Shown here in pieces: positions 1 through 8,050 of a stretch of 13,242 nt of DNA (its first letter is position 1; every line of letters begins with the position of its first letter). This DNA is from Mycocentrospora acerina. Taxonomy: Eukaryota; Ascomycota; Dothideomycetes; Pleosporales. The stretch is taken from NCBI GenBank assembly GCA_022701365.1, contig JAKUHH010000048.1, positions 1 to 13,242 of the forward strand. Reading direction: 5' to 3'. The notes beneath the pieces were generated by a model. It worked only from the letters and a program-made list of their open reading frames with translations, made no database searches and was not told the DNA's origin. The translations under genes were made by a program, and so were the position numbers.

Positions 1-385
1 GTAGAGCTTCTTTTACTATTACTTGCAGGCTTTAAGATAATATAGTAGAAATAACTATTTAAATCTATTTAATTTAACTTATAGCTTATACTATTACTAT
101 AGTATAATAATTAATAAATAGTTACTATAGTAACTAGAGCAGCTAAGTAGCTATAAACTAAGCTTAAGCACATTAATATATATTATTAATAGATACACTA
201 AGAGGTAGCTTAAGGCAAGCTCTAGGTTAACTAAAAGCCTATAGCAGAGATGCCTACTAACAGCTTTACTAAAATCTTTAGTAAGCAGAAGCACACTAGT
301 TTCCTATGCTAACTAGGCCTTACTAACTTTACTATACAGCTTAAGGCACAGGCATACGCAGGAGATCTAGGATCTAACTAATAAG
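1..385 (+). pseudogene. Ty1/copia polyprotein C-terminus (RNase H tail), decayed
   Basis: This is the 3' end of a copia-type retrotransposon pol gene, which would specify the RNase H that degrades the RNA template during reverse transcription. In frame 1 the conserved tail can be followed around stops: LLL*YNN** (family: a D-N-Q-Q motif), then TKLKHINIYY (family TKLRHVDIHQ), then EMPTNSFTKIFSKQKHTSFL (family E-M-P-A-D-G-F-T-K-A-L), and finally LGL near 330. Many stops stand where Gln is expected, and Asp codons of the family read Asn, as RIP would produce. The element runs off the left edge of the window; its 3' LTR is probably 648-776. Recognition of the RNase H tail is strong; the exact C-terminus is uncertain because stops are everywhere. 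Confidence 0.8.
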
Positions 386-647
386 AGCTCCTTAAGTAAC
401 GCTAGCCTACCCTATAAACACTAATTAGCTAGAAATACTTTCTTAAATTATTACTCTTATATTATAGAGCAGTTACTTATCTACTTATTTTATATATTAT
501 CTTAGCTTAGTTATCTACCTCNGAAATACTTTCTTAAATTATTACTCTTATATTATAGAGCAGTTACTTATCTACTTATTTTGTATATTATCTTAGCTTA
601 GTTATCTACCTCTTGCTCTGCTATATAGCACTTAAGCTAAAGAGGTA
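386..647 (+). other. copia 3' untranslated stretch and purine tract
   Basis: There is no gene here. The stretch lies between the copia RNase H tail and the LTR that starts at 648. It ends in a purine-rich run (AAAGAGGTA) directly before the LTR's TG, the place where a polypurine tract primes plus-strand synthesis. Most of it is a 90-bp segment present twice around the N at 522. A similar purine run (CAAGAAGTA) precedes the LTR at 1871, but there the bases are host LINE sequence, so the resemblance may be chance. Confidence 0.5.
432..612 (+). repeat. 90-bp direct duplication around N (522)
   Basis: Bases 432-521 are repeated as 523-612 on either side of a single N, with one difference (an A/G transition). 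This is most simply two overlapping contig ends that were not merged, not a biological tandem repeat. Confidence 0.85.
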
Positions 648-776
648 TGTTAGCTTATGCCTAAGAGTGCACAGGTGCAAGCATATATGCTTGCATGTAA
701 GCACTTAACTCCTATATAGTCTCTAAGTCCTACACTCTTAATAATAAAATAAGTTCCTCCTAATTGTTCACTTACA
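648..776 (+). mobile_element. Short LTR, copy A (probable copia 3' LTR)
   Basis: A 129-bp unit starts TGTTAGC and ends CTTACA, so it has the TG...CA ends of an LTR. It follows the copia RNase H tail and a purine tract on the same strand, which is where a 3' LTR belongs. The core from GCACTTAACT to the CTTACA end recurs at 2331-2407, 2901-3007, 6069-6175 and 12005-12111. The 5' third varies between copies and here contains a perfect 20-bp palindrome at 676-695. The LINE minus-strand sequence appears to resume at 777, so the element probably inserted in that LINE; the matching left flank would lie outside the window. LTR identity is inferred from ends and context; no primer-binding site is visible. 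Confidence 0.6.
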
Positions 777-1009
777 TTATGTTATATAAACATAATTTCT
801 CCTTTTCTTTTAAATATAAGAGCATCTAAAATATCTGTGCTAGAATAAGCGTTTTTTTATATACTTATAGTATAGTAACTAGAGGAGTAGTAGTATTATT
901 ACTATTACTATTGCTATTTTTAGCATTAGTATTATTGGTAGTGTTTATTTCTGTTATTTCTATATTTTGTGTATTTTTAGATAGCCTATAGCTACACTTA
1001 TAGCTTATT
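777..1009 (-). pseudogene. LINE ORF1 remnant, segment after the zinc knuckles
   Basis: Read on the minus strand, this continues the LINE ORF1 frame from the far side of the solo LTR. The first codons after the insertion give SYKCSYRLSKNTQ, whose Cys (complement of 994-996) would be the last ligand of the third zinc knuckle that begins at 1427-1438. A low-complexity Asn/Ser/Thr-rich stretch (NSNSNSNNTTT, about 880-910) follows, as a linker would. The frame then decays. Nothing resembling an endonuclease or reverse transcriptase is visible before the copia LTR ends the segment. Confidence 0.55.
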
Positions 1010-1133
1010 TGTAACAACGCAGGTTATAAGAGAGTGATCTGAATAGGGTCTGAAGTGTCTACTACTAGGCATATAGGAGTGCTAGGACTAGAGGATATAC
1101 TAAAGATACTATTCTCTACACCTATAGGTCTTG

Positions 1134-1142
1134 TATAAAAGG
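1134..1142 (+). promoter_or_regulatory. TATA box of the solo LTR
   Basis: TATAAAAGG stands 124 bp into the LTR, at a position suited to start retroelement RNA within the LTR. It sets the LTR's orientation as plus. Confidence 0.5.
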
Positions 1143-1169
1143 ATACAGAAAAACTACTTGTTTAAACTA

Positions 1170-1380
1170 CATAGGCTGCTACCTTATATACCCCTTCCTA
1201 GGATTGCCCTCTAGGGCGAGTACAAAACAGGTAGCTATTAGATAGGTATTAGTTAACTTAGGGGTAATAATAGGNTATAGGCTGCTACTTTATATACCCC
1301 TTCTTAGGATTGCCCTCTAGGGCAAGTACAAAACAGGTAGCTATTAGATAGGTATTAGTTAACTTAGGGGTAATAATAGG
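1170..1380 (+). repeat. 105-bp direct duplication around N (1275)
   Basis: Bases 1170-1274 recur as 1276-1380 with four differences, all C/T or G/A. The duplicated segment is inside the solo LTR. It is read as unmerged contig ends. Confidence 0.85.
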
Positions 1381-1402
1381 ATGTGACGTTGTAAACGTTA
1401 CA

Positions 1403-1803
1403 TTATTGCTACATATTCTCCTTTACAGTTTCTGCAGATAGGAGATAGGTATTAGCATAGACTACCTGTTATGCTGTAGTCTTTACAGCTTATATAGTCT
1501 TTTATATAGTGCTCTAAGCTATAGTATTTGCAGCCTATTTCTTTGCAGCTATTTTTTATATGCTTTTACTTATAGCAGCTAGAGCAGAGCTTAGCTATAT
1601 TANTTATTGCTACATATTCTCCTTTACAGTTTCTGCAGATAGGAGATAGGTATTAGCATAGACTACCTGTTATGCTATAGTCTTTACAGCTTATATAGTC
1701 TTTTATATAGTGCTCTAAGCTATAGTATTTGCAGCCTATTTCTTTGTAGCTATTTTTTATATGCTTTTACTTATAGCAGCTAGAGCAGAGCTTAGCTATA
1801 TTA
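1403..1803 (-). repeat. 200-bp direct duplication around N (1603)
   Basis: Bases 1403-1602 recur as 1604-1803 with two differences, one G/A and one C/T. The second copy starts exactly at the TTATT that follows the solo LTR, so the right-hand contig begins at the repeat edge. Confidence 0.85.
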
Positions 1804-1870
1804 GGTGTCTTATAAGCTACTATAGAGGCTCTCTCTCCTGTAATTGCTAGTTATTTTCTAGCAAGAAGTA
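1403..1870 (-). pseudogene. LINE ORF1 (Gag-like) zinc-knuckle region, decayed
   Basis: The minus strand encodes the RNA-binding part of a non-LTR retrotransposon ORF1. Reading from 1870 downward: an AYKTPNIAKL stretch, then CSSCYK*KHIKNSC (a CX2CX4HX4C knuckle), then CKYYSLEHYIKDY (fits CX2CX3HX4C with two Cys turned to Tyr), then CRNCKGEYVA, which opens a third knuckle whose last Cys lies beyond the solo LTR. Three knuckles of these spacings are typical of fungal Tad1-type LINE ORF1. TGC-to-TAC and CAA-to-TAA changes are those RIP makes. The two assembly copies of this segment differ at the last Cys of knuckle 1 (Cys in 1403-1602, Tyr in 1604-1803). The reading frame joins 2408 onward across LTR B and 1009 downward across the solo LTR. 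Confidence 0.7.
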
Positions 1871-1910
1871 TGTTAGCCTACGCCTGAGAGCGCACGGGTG
1901 CTCGCACGTG
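1871..1910 (+). mobile_element. Short LTR, copy B, truncated version
   Basis: This is the head of the short LTR family (TGTTAGCCTACGCC...GCACGTG). In this contig the LTR stops after CACGTG and passes directly into the LINE flank (AAAGTGTG), so its last 76 bp are missing. The other copy of the same locus, 2316-2407, keeps them. The left flank is AAGTA (1866-1870). Confidence 0.65.
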
Positions 1911-2810
1911 AAAGTGTGTTACACTCTTGTTAATTTTTAACTGCAAAAACAATAGAGGCATATCTCTTATTAAGAGTAGCACTATTTAACTTTTCTAGTT
2001 TTGCTTTAGGCATTAGCTACCTAGGGTTGCCTTATATAGTAATATTATTAAATGTTTCTATTTCTATTTTTAGAAGAGCAGGGTTTTGTAAAAACTTATT
2101 ATGTGTATAAACATAGTAAGTTACTACTTAGATCTAGCTCTCTAATTTCTGGATTTTTTAGTATTAAAACTAGATACTAGAAATCTAGCTATCCTGATTT
2201 TTAAGCAAAAAATCAGGATTGTAGGCGTCTGTTGTTGTAATAACAACGTTGTTGTTAGTAGTTTAGCTAATTCTAGCTAGGATTTAGATAGCTATATGTA
2301 ATGTAAGAAAAAGTNAGGTGCTTGCACGTGAGCACTTAACTTTTATATATTCTCTAAGTCTTATACTCTTAATAATACAACAAGTTCCTCCTAATTGTTT
2401 ACTTACAAAGTGTGTTACACTCTTGTTAATTTTTAACTGCAAAAACAATAGAGGCATATCTCTTATTAAGAGTAGCACTATTTAACTTTTCTAGTTTTGC
2501 TTTAGGCATTAGCTACCTAGAGTTGCCTTATATAGTAATATTATTAAATGTTTCTATTTCTATTTTTAGAAGAGCAGGGTTTTGTAAAAACTTATTATGT
2601 GTATAAACATAGTAAGCTACTACTTAGATCTAGCTCTCTAATTTCTAGATTTTTTAGTATTAAAACTAGATACTAGAAATCTAGCTATCCTGATTTTTAA
2701 GCAAAAAATCAGGATTGTAGGCGTCTGTTGTTGTAATAACAACGTTGTTGTTAGTAGTTTAGCTAATTCTAGCTAGGATTTAGATAGCTATATGTAATGT
2801 AAGAAAAAGT
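1896..2810 (-). repeat. Duplication around N (2315) with a 76-bp indel
   Basis: Bases 1896-2314 (419 bp) recur as 2316-2810 (495 bp). They differ by five transitions and by 76 bp of LTR sequence (2331-2406) present only in the second copy. The indel shows that the two versions are not one locus read twice without change; they are alleles or paralogous copies joined at an unmerged contig overlap. Confidence 0.85.
2316..2407 (+). mobile_element. Short LTR, copy B, 3' part
   Basis: Starting in the middle of the LTR just after the N, this runs to the CTTACA terminus. The next five bases are AAGTG, matching AAGTA on the left of copy B except for one transition. They are therefore a credible 5-bp target-site duplication altered by RIP. 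Together with 1871-1910 it gives an LTR of about 117 bp inserted in LINE ORF1. Confidence 0.6.
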
Positions 2811-2900
2811 AATACAGTTGTTGTAGAACGCTAGATATTTTTAATATCACACATAACCTGCTGTAGCAAGTAAATCTGCAGGTAAGTAGATTACTTATAG
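2408..2900 (-). pseudogene. LINE ORF1 remnant, N-terminal part
   Basis: On the minus strand, upstream of the zinc knuckles, a single frame runs from about 2900 to 2408 with no frameshift needed. It carries KYASIVFAV-like text (RYASIVFAVKN*QECNTLL), which continues into LLARK*LAITGERA on the far side of LTR B when one target-site copy is dropped. Further upstream it is rich in stops that fit CAA/CAG-to-TAA/TAG changes (the run F*Y*KI*KLES*I*VV). The segment is assigned to ORF1 through frame continuity with the zinc-knuckle segment. The stop density alone would not prove coding, so the part above about 2700 is uncertain. The start codon is not identified. Confidence 0.5.
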
Positions 2901-3007
2901 TGTCAGCCTGCACGTGTTAAAGTACGCGTGAGCACTTAACTACTATATAGTCTCCAAGTCCTATACTCCTAATAATACAACAAGTTCCTCTTAATTGTTT
3001 ACTTACA
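2901..3007 (+). mobile_element. Short LTR, copy C
   Basis: A 107-bp unit TGTCAGCCTGCACGTG...GTTTACTTACA belongs to the same family as copies A, B and D. It keeps the CGTGAGCACTTAAC core. The flanks (TATAG before, TGTTA after) do not match, so no target-site duplication is seen and it may be a recombined end. Confidence 0.6.
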
Positions 3008-3094
3008 TGTTAAGTAGCTAGAAGATCTGTGTATTAATTATAAGAAGGATTTTATGTTAATTCCTATTTACTAAGACTGCCACAACTTGTAATA

Positions 3095-3277
3095 TAAGAA
3101 AGTGTTAAACTCTTAGGCAAGCAATTCTAAACACTTAGGTAAACAATGTTAGATTCCTGCAGGTAAGAAATTGTTAAACTTCTAGCTTAGCAACTTTAAA
3201 CTCCTCTAGGTAAGTAAACACTAAATTTATAAGTAAGCAGCATAAAATTAAAAAGTAAGAAACGTTAAACTTTTAAA
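3095..3277 (+). repeat. Eight degenerate tandem units of 22-25 bp
   Basis: Units at 3095, 3118, 3140, 3164, 3186, 3211, 3234 and 3256 share the plan TAAGNAA...TTAAACT...TAGG. Unit boundaries often read AGGTAAG, which looks like a splice donor, but no coding sequence is attached. Units 4-8 occur again at 3447-3554 owing to the duplication at the N of 3446. The array lies between LTR C and the duplicated hydrolase block. Its function is unknown; it could be part of the LINE 5' region or a minisatellite. Confidence 0.55.
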
Positions 3278-3722
3278 TGCCTGCCTAATTAAGTTATAAG
3301 ATTGCTATACATTACTTTAATTTAATTACTTAAGTTTTAAATGCGTTTCTTAATATTTTTTAAATATTAAGTCTTTTAGATTTAAATTCTTTACTTGCAT
3401 TTTATTAATTAAGTTAATTAAGTCTTTTAATCTAACTTGCTTATTNATTGTTAAACTTCTAGCTTAGCAACTTTAAACTCCTCTAGGTAAGTAAACACTA
3501 AATTTATAAGTAAGCAGTATAAAATTAAAAAGTAAGAAATGTTAAACTTTTAAATGCCTGCCTAATTAAGTTATAAGATTGCTATACATTACTTTAATTT
3601 AATTACTTAAGTTTTAAATGCGTTTCTTAATATTTTTTAAATATTAAGTCTTTTAGATTTGAATTCTTTACTTGCATTTTGTTAATTAAGTTAATTAAGT
3701 CTTTTAATCTAACTTGCTTATT
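3170..3722 (+). repeat. 276-bp direct duplication around N (3446)
   Basis: Bases 3170-3445 recur as 3447-3722 with four differences, all transitions. Unlike at the other gaps, the left end also matches 9597-9658 exactly over 62 bp, a better fit than its neighbour. Confidence 0.85.
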
Positions 3723-4837
3723 GACTAGACTGATAACAGATTACACAACGCTAGATGTTTGGTATCTAAACCCTACGCTGTTAATGGAGTGTAGATGTAG
3801 GATGCACACAAATAGGTGCAAACAAGTTGTTTAACCTTAAATAGAATCTTAAAGGCCTATCTTAGTAGTAATATTAGCAAGTAGTCTCTTAAGTTATTTT
3901 TTCCTTGCACTGAGAGGGAAACACAGGGTTCTATTATTAGATATGTGTCGCATGAGCCTAGACTTATGAAATAACGCAAAAGCATACAAGAGTGACAGCG
4001 CTTTAATTAGTGTTTCTTATTAATCAATCTAGATGTTGTTAAAATATTGTTTTATGAAAGAGCTGTGCGCCACTAGGTGTTCTGGTTCCAGTTCTAGTTC
4101 TGCGTGGCCTATTCTAGAGCTTAGAACGGAACACATGTTATAATCAGGCAGGATAACAAATAGCAAAAGTTTAGTTGGCTAATCCTTAACAGGGCGATGT
4201 AGTACTGAATTTTCTCTTCTGTAGATCATAAGGGGAATGTTGTGCAGCGTGTGATTTGACACAGATTTTATACGTCAGTCTTTAAGCTCGCAATTGTTAA
4301 CTAGGCGTCAACGTTATCCTTATTACTTAGAGTATTTGAATTTTAATTAATTTTCTAAGTTACGGAGTTCTTAAGGCATACATGAACTTGTTGTCTTTAT
4401 CCTCTAGAATTATAACTTCTAATATATAATAAACACTTATTTTGGTATTGTTTTAAGTTAGACACTAAGTTATATTAGTAATAGCAACTCTTCAAAGTAC
4501 TAGATGTTATAGTTACTCAGACTTTAATTTATAAAATGTGGCAGATTAGTAATCCTAGCATGACCTATGTGGTATATATTGCTCTTACCAGCATTAAGCC
4601 CTCAATGCTTCAATATAAGGAATACCCAATACTTAAGGAGAATATGCACATTTCTGTATCTGACAAACGCGATCGCGATCGCGAATGCAAATACAACTAG
4701 TGCATCAGAATCCACAAGAGGAGCAAGACTGTTATGCATGACCTGTTAGTTCAGACTGCGTAAGCGTAATCCATCACAATCTACTTAAAGGGCTGAACGA
4801 ATTAGCCCTTCTAGGAATAAAGAAAACTTTGAATTTA
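3723..4837 (+). other. Intergenic stretch upstream of the hydrolase, copy 1
   Basis: I recognise no gene in these 1.1 kb. One segment (about 4509-4697) is open without stops and gives the same reading in copy 2 (10445-10636), but its product resembles nothing I know and upstream the frame is full of stops. A 16-bp perfect palindrome built of CGATCG units lies at 4668-4683. The same stretch in copy 2 is 9659-10773. Confidence 0.5.
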
Positions 4838-4840
4838 ACA

Positions 4841-4923
4841 TATATATAGCATATATAGCAGTACATTGAAGTGCAACATTATCCTCCTACTTCTACTTCT
4901 CTGTATCTTGTCCAAATTTCAGG
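4841..4923 (+). promoter_or_regulatory. Hydrolase promoter and leader, copy 1
   Basis: TATATATAG at 4841-4849 stands about 80 bp before the ATG, and a pyrimidine-rich tract (4881-4913) separates them. This is the usual layout of a fungal core promoter with a CT-rich leader. The AATTTCAGG just before the ATG could also be the end of a leader intron. Confidence 0.5.
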
Positions 4924-6015
4924 ATGTTCACTCAGCATATCATCCCCCTTGTCCTCCTTATGGGCACTGCCTTTGCTCAGGTCGACAGTCTTGACAAATT
5001 TGCGAACTGTACAGTTTTCTCTAATAAACAAAAGACAAACGTCTCCTAATACCTTGCAGAAGCTGAGAGCCTTATCACTAATCTGCGACTGTACTAGTAC
5101 TTTATGGACTAATGCATTGTGCAACAGGTCTACCTGCAGCTCTTTAGCATGCCCTTAGGCTACATAAAGCCTTTTAAGGCTTTTAACAACCTCTACTTTG
5201 TTAGCCATACTAGCGTATTAGCTTAGGCAATCAATACCAGCAAAGGTATCATCCTCATCAACGCTCTCAATAACCAGGGCGAGATCGACAATGTCATGCT
5301 GCCCATGTTTCAGGAACTCAGATTAAAAGCCAAGGAAATCAAGAAAGTAGTTATTACACACAAGCATCTTGATCATTACAGCGGCGCACTATATCTACAG
5401 GACAAGTTCAACGTCACTGTCTATAGCTCTGCTGCTTTCTAGGATGCAATAGCTGCTCTTCTAGCCAACTCAACTCCTCCAGCGCCAAGGAAGGGCAAAA
5501 TTGTGTCTGATGACATAGTTGTCGCTCTTAATAATACCACAGTTCAGATTATTAAGACACCCAGACATACTCTCGGCACCATCTCAGTAAGCTTCCCTGT
5601 CTTTAACAACAGCAAGCCGCACATTGCTAGGCTTTCTGGCAGAACTGGAACTCCCGCTCAACAGGGTCTACGCGAGATAAAAGTGAATAGCAGCCTCAAG
5701 TTCGCTGAGTTTGCTATAGAGAAAGGCGTCAATGTCCTCCTATCTAATTATTAGGTCTCTGATCACGCTGTGCAGAATGCTGACATACTTAAGCACCGGC
5801 GTAAAAGCAAGCCTAATCCCTTTGTTATCAGAACCTAAAATTTCGCTAACTATCTCAAAATCAACGCATTATGTTCCCAGGTCATCGCCGCTAGACAGGG
5901 CATAGATTTAAATATTAATTAAAACAGTTCTACTGCTTACCAAAAGAAAATTATGCATAACTTCTTTACAGGATCTTTTGCAGATGAGAGCATAAATCAC
6001 AATTGTAACCACTAG
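4924..6015 (+). pseudogene. Secreted metallo-beta-lactamase-fold hydrolase, decayed copy 1
   Basis: The frame from ATG 4924 gives about 363 codons. Residues 1-19 form a signal peptide (MFTQHIIPLVLLMGTAFAQ). LYFVSHTSVLA, with SKGIILINAL near residues 107-116, and THKHLDH at 145-151 are the metallo-hydrolase core. His146, His148, Asp150 and His151 would bind the metal ions, and TPRHT (His215; family TPGHT) gives another ligand. SNY at 274-276 replaces an expected SNH ligand. Eight internal stops (5047, 5095, 5110, 5224, 5440, 5752, 5836, 5920) stand at Gln- or Trp-like positions, with no frameshift. The relatives I recall are periplasmic or secreted MBL-fold hydrolases of unproven substrate; antibiotic resistance should not be assumed. 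The last part (stop 6013) may itself be a mutated Gln. The gene cannot make a full protein. Confidence 0.85.
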
Positions 6016-6068
6016 TTATTGTTTTATACATCATGTCCTACATCTAATTAACATAGTTAATGTTGTTA

Positions 6069-6175
6069 TGTCAACCTACACACGTGTCTACACACGTAAG
6101 CACTTAGCTCCAAAATAATCTAGGAGACCTACACTTTAAACAATACAACAAGAGCTTCCTGATTGTTCATTAACA
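6069..6175 (+). mobile_element. Short LTR, copy D
   Basis: A 107-bp unit TGTCAACCTACACACGTG...CATTAACA lies 53 bp after the hydrolase frame ends. It is a diverged member of the family of copies A-C. The heptamers GTTAATG (6056-6062) and CATTAAC (6168-6174) are inverted around it. No target-site duplication is found. It is part of the duplicated block and so predates the duplication. Confidence 0.55.
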
Positions 6176-6634
6176 TATTTTTTAATGTATATATATTAAA
6201 CTTTTGCAAAGAGTGTATAAGGGCATAGTCTTCGATTTATTTACACTATAGAAGTCTATTTTGCAAATGTATAACAAATGTTCTTTCTTATTTCATAAAT
6301 GCTTAATAAAGCCAAACAAAACATAAAGAAGCGAAAATATTCTTTATAAAATAAAATTAATAGAGAACATAGGTAGTAACTAATTAAGAAACAATTAATG
6401 TCTACAATTAAATATTCTTTCAGTCTATATACTTTGTACCTAATCTCTACTTGTAACCTAGGGCCAGGCTGCCCCTAAGAGAAAGAGATAGACGCTGCCT
6501 TTAAGGGCAAGGGAAAGACATTGCCTAACCAATAAAAGGCTGCATGTTGTGCACATTCTGCTTTACTTTAGGTTAAGCGCTAGGTTTATGTAAATTAAAA
6601 CAAGTAATTTATCAGTACTTTCTGTAGGCACAAT
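6176..6634 (+). other. AT-rich intergenic stretch, copy 1
   Basis: No gene, RNA or repeat family is recognised here. A GC-richer patch (6451-6540, GGGCCAGGCTGCCCC region) stands out and is nearly unchanged in copy 2 (12387-12476), but I cannot assign it. The corresponding stretch in copy 2 is 12112-12570. Confidence 0.4.
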
Positions 6635-6785
6635 TGTAACTACACAGGTTCAAAGAAAGCAATCTAAATTAGGTCCAGTGTCTACCACAAGGCATATAGG
6701 GGTGATAAGACCAGAGATTATATATCAGAAAATAGTTCAACCTAAGGATATGTATTGTTCTATCCCAGTACCTATCAGGTTTTAA
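6635..6785 (+). mobile_element. Diverged relative of the solo LTR, copy 1
   Basis: The start TGTAACTACACAGGTT resembles the solo LTR's TGTAACAACGCAGGTT. 24 of 27 bases at 6678-6704 match 1055-1081 (GTGTCTACYAC then AGGCATATAGG), at nearly the same distance from the start. The 3' end and flanking duplication are not found, so the extent to 6785 is approximate. The TATA box is not preserved. Confidence 0.5.
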
Positions 6786-6899
6786 TCAGAGTACCTTTTT
6801 AGCTTGCATAGCACATTCTGATAGAGCTGTGTCCTGACCTACCTCCCAACGTTTACCGCGCCCTTCTCAGTCGCATTACCTGGCAGTAGCCTGCTATCA

Positions 6900-7161
6900 T
6901 GCATTCCAGATAAATGTGCCTAATTTGAATGTAACACTCTTATTTTCATGTGTCAATTTGTATGTCAGCTTTAGCAACATAAGGAAGCATAGTAGCTGTC
7001 TTAAAGTGAGTAATATTAGCTCTGTGTCTTCTACATTTACCTTAAACGCTCTAGCTACTTCAAGTAGTGGTTTTTAAGCCTGTATTATTAGCCTAATCAA
7101 ATAACTTATTAAATCACATAGAAAACCTAGGCAAAGTTCTTAATCAAAGGAGGCGACTTTT
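6900..7161 (-). pseudogene. Minus-strand coding remnant of unknown family, copy 1
   Basis: On the minus strand about 87 codons stay in one frame with two stops, giving text such as ARAFKVNVEDTE, LTYKLTHENKSVTFKLG and FIWNA. The same frame is seen in copy 2 (12836-13097), where it reads Pro/Ser/Ala at sites that read Leu or Thr here, as expected of C/T changes. I do not recognise the family. The stop density is only modestly below chance, so this may be non-coding. A hypothetical transposon or host exon are both possible. Confidence 0.3.
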
Positions 7162-7195
7162 TTCCTTTATTTTAGAAAACATGCATTACCTTACT

Positions 7196-7226
7196 TACTA
7201 AGAAAGCCTTAATTAAGTTCTTAGTA
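7196..7226. other. Inverted repeat
   Basis: TACTAAGAA (7196-7204) and TTCTTAGTA (7218-7226) could pair over a 13-base loop that contains the palindrome CTTAATTAAG. It is also present in copy 2 at 13132-13162. The role is unknown. Confidence 0.35.
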
Positions 7227-8050
7227 GCTACAGGGATATAGCCTATAGACCTAGATCTCATGCTAAAACGTTTGGGCCTTGATACCTGTGAGTCCTTAAA
7301 AGTCGTATTATTTTATCGATGTGTCCTCTATCAATCTCGCTATGGGACAACTTGTATTATCATTGCCTATTTAATAAGAGAATTTAAATCATTTGCCTTT
7401 AAATTTTCTAGTCTTAAATTAGCTGCTCTTTGCTCCTTAATACCTTGTGATTGAAATTGGTTGAAAAATAATACAACGTGTGCCGCACGCTACTGTAGAT
7501 ATTATGACCAAAAAGAGCAAAAAAAAAGCTGAGAATGGTCTTGTGCCCCTAAAGAATTCACTGAAAAAGCGCAATTTGTCTTTCTGTCTTGCTTCCAGCT
7601 TGCAGTTAACACACTGCAGTACTAAATCAGGTAGAATACAATGCTTCTTTGCCAGATAAAATACACTCACAAAAGACCGTGATGTGTACTGCACAAGAAA
7701 AATAAATAACTGCTCTATGTATGTAATCAAATAACAAGGAGTGCGTAAGTACGTACCTTAGTAAAGTAGCATTACAGGGAAATAAAATTTAGGAATAAAG
7801 GAAAAAATACGTATTACTTACCATATAAAGATAGAGAACTAGGGATCTATTATTAGCAATGTAAATAAAATTCAATAACAGAATAAGAGTATTTTGTATT
7901 TAAGAGAAAGAATAGTAGAAAAGACTATACCTTATTAAATTAAGGTAGTAATAAAATTTTGCCTTTACAATCAGTATTACAATTAATCTTAATCCTGTGT
8001 GAATCATGCTTTTACTAAATATACATTAGTATGCCAAGATTTTATACACT

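Larger units (their letters stand above)
1010..1402 (+). mobile_element. Solo LTR with perfect target-site duplication
   Basis: The unit begins TGTAACAACG and ends AACGTTACA, so its termini are the inverted hexamers TGTAAC/GTTACA. It is flanked by the identical pentamer TTATT at 1005-1009 and 1403-1407, the 5-bp target-site duplication of an LTR-retrotransposon integrase. A TATA box lies inside. The 393 bases include an assembly duplication (N at 1275 plus 1276-1380), so the real LTR is about 287 bp. No internal retroelement sequence remains, so it is a solo LTR left by LTR-LTR recombination. It differs from the short LTR family; related sequence is found at 6635 and 12571. Whether the parent was copia or gypsy cannot be told. 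Confidence 0.85.
3661..7287 (+). repeat. Duplicated block, copy 1
   Basis: These 3627 bp align with 9597-13223 at a constant offset of 5936, so there is no net insertion or deletion. The differences I checked are transitions with one exception (an A/C at about 3952). They fall mostly at CpA/TpG and some at CpG, and each copy carries its own changes. The block holds the hydrolase pseudogene, its promoter, LTR D and the LTR-related stretch. If the contig join at 3446 is counted, homology extends left to 3447 against 3170-3445. Confidence 0.95.

Noticed and set aside
2284..2478. 64-residue minus-strand open frame
   Set aside because: It runs across the N at 2315 and over short LTR B, so it is an artefact of the contig joint.
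3880..4760. A single plus-strand frame that could be read for about 290 codons if every stop is taken as a former Gln, Trp or Arg
   Set aside because: The stop density is about that expected by chance for this composition, and any stop can be explained that way. No family motif appears, so it is not called as a gene.
4871..5158. Plus-strand open frame of 95 codons, and a minus-strand frame at 4879-5124
   Set aside because: Both are other frames of the hydrolase pseudogene, whose own frame carries the signal peptide and the metal-binding motif.
6635..6785. Minus-strand text VVDTGPN resembling a retroviral-type aspartic protease
   Set aside because: The related solo LTR has the same DNA but reads differently with a 2-base shift, so the shared sequence is LTR and not protease coding sequence.
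7437..7730. 97-residue minus-strand open frame in the unique stretch
   Set aside because: No recognisable motif, biased low-complexity composition and no promoter or leader features; likely chance.
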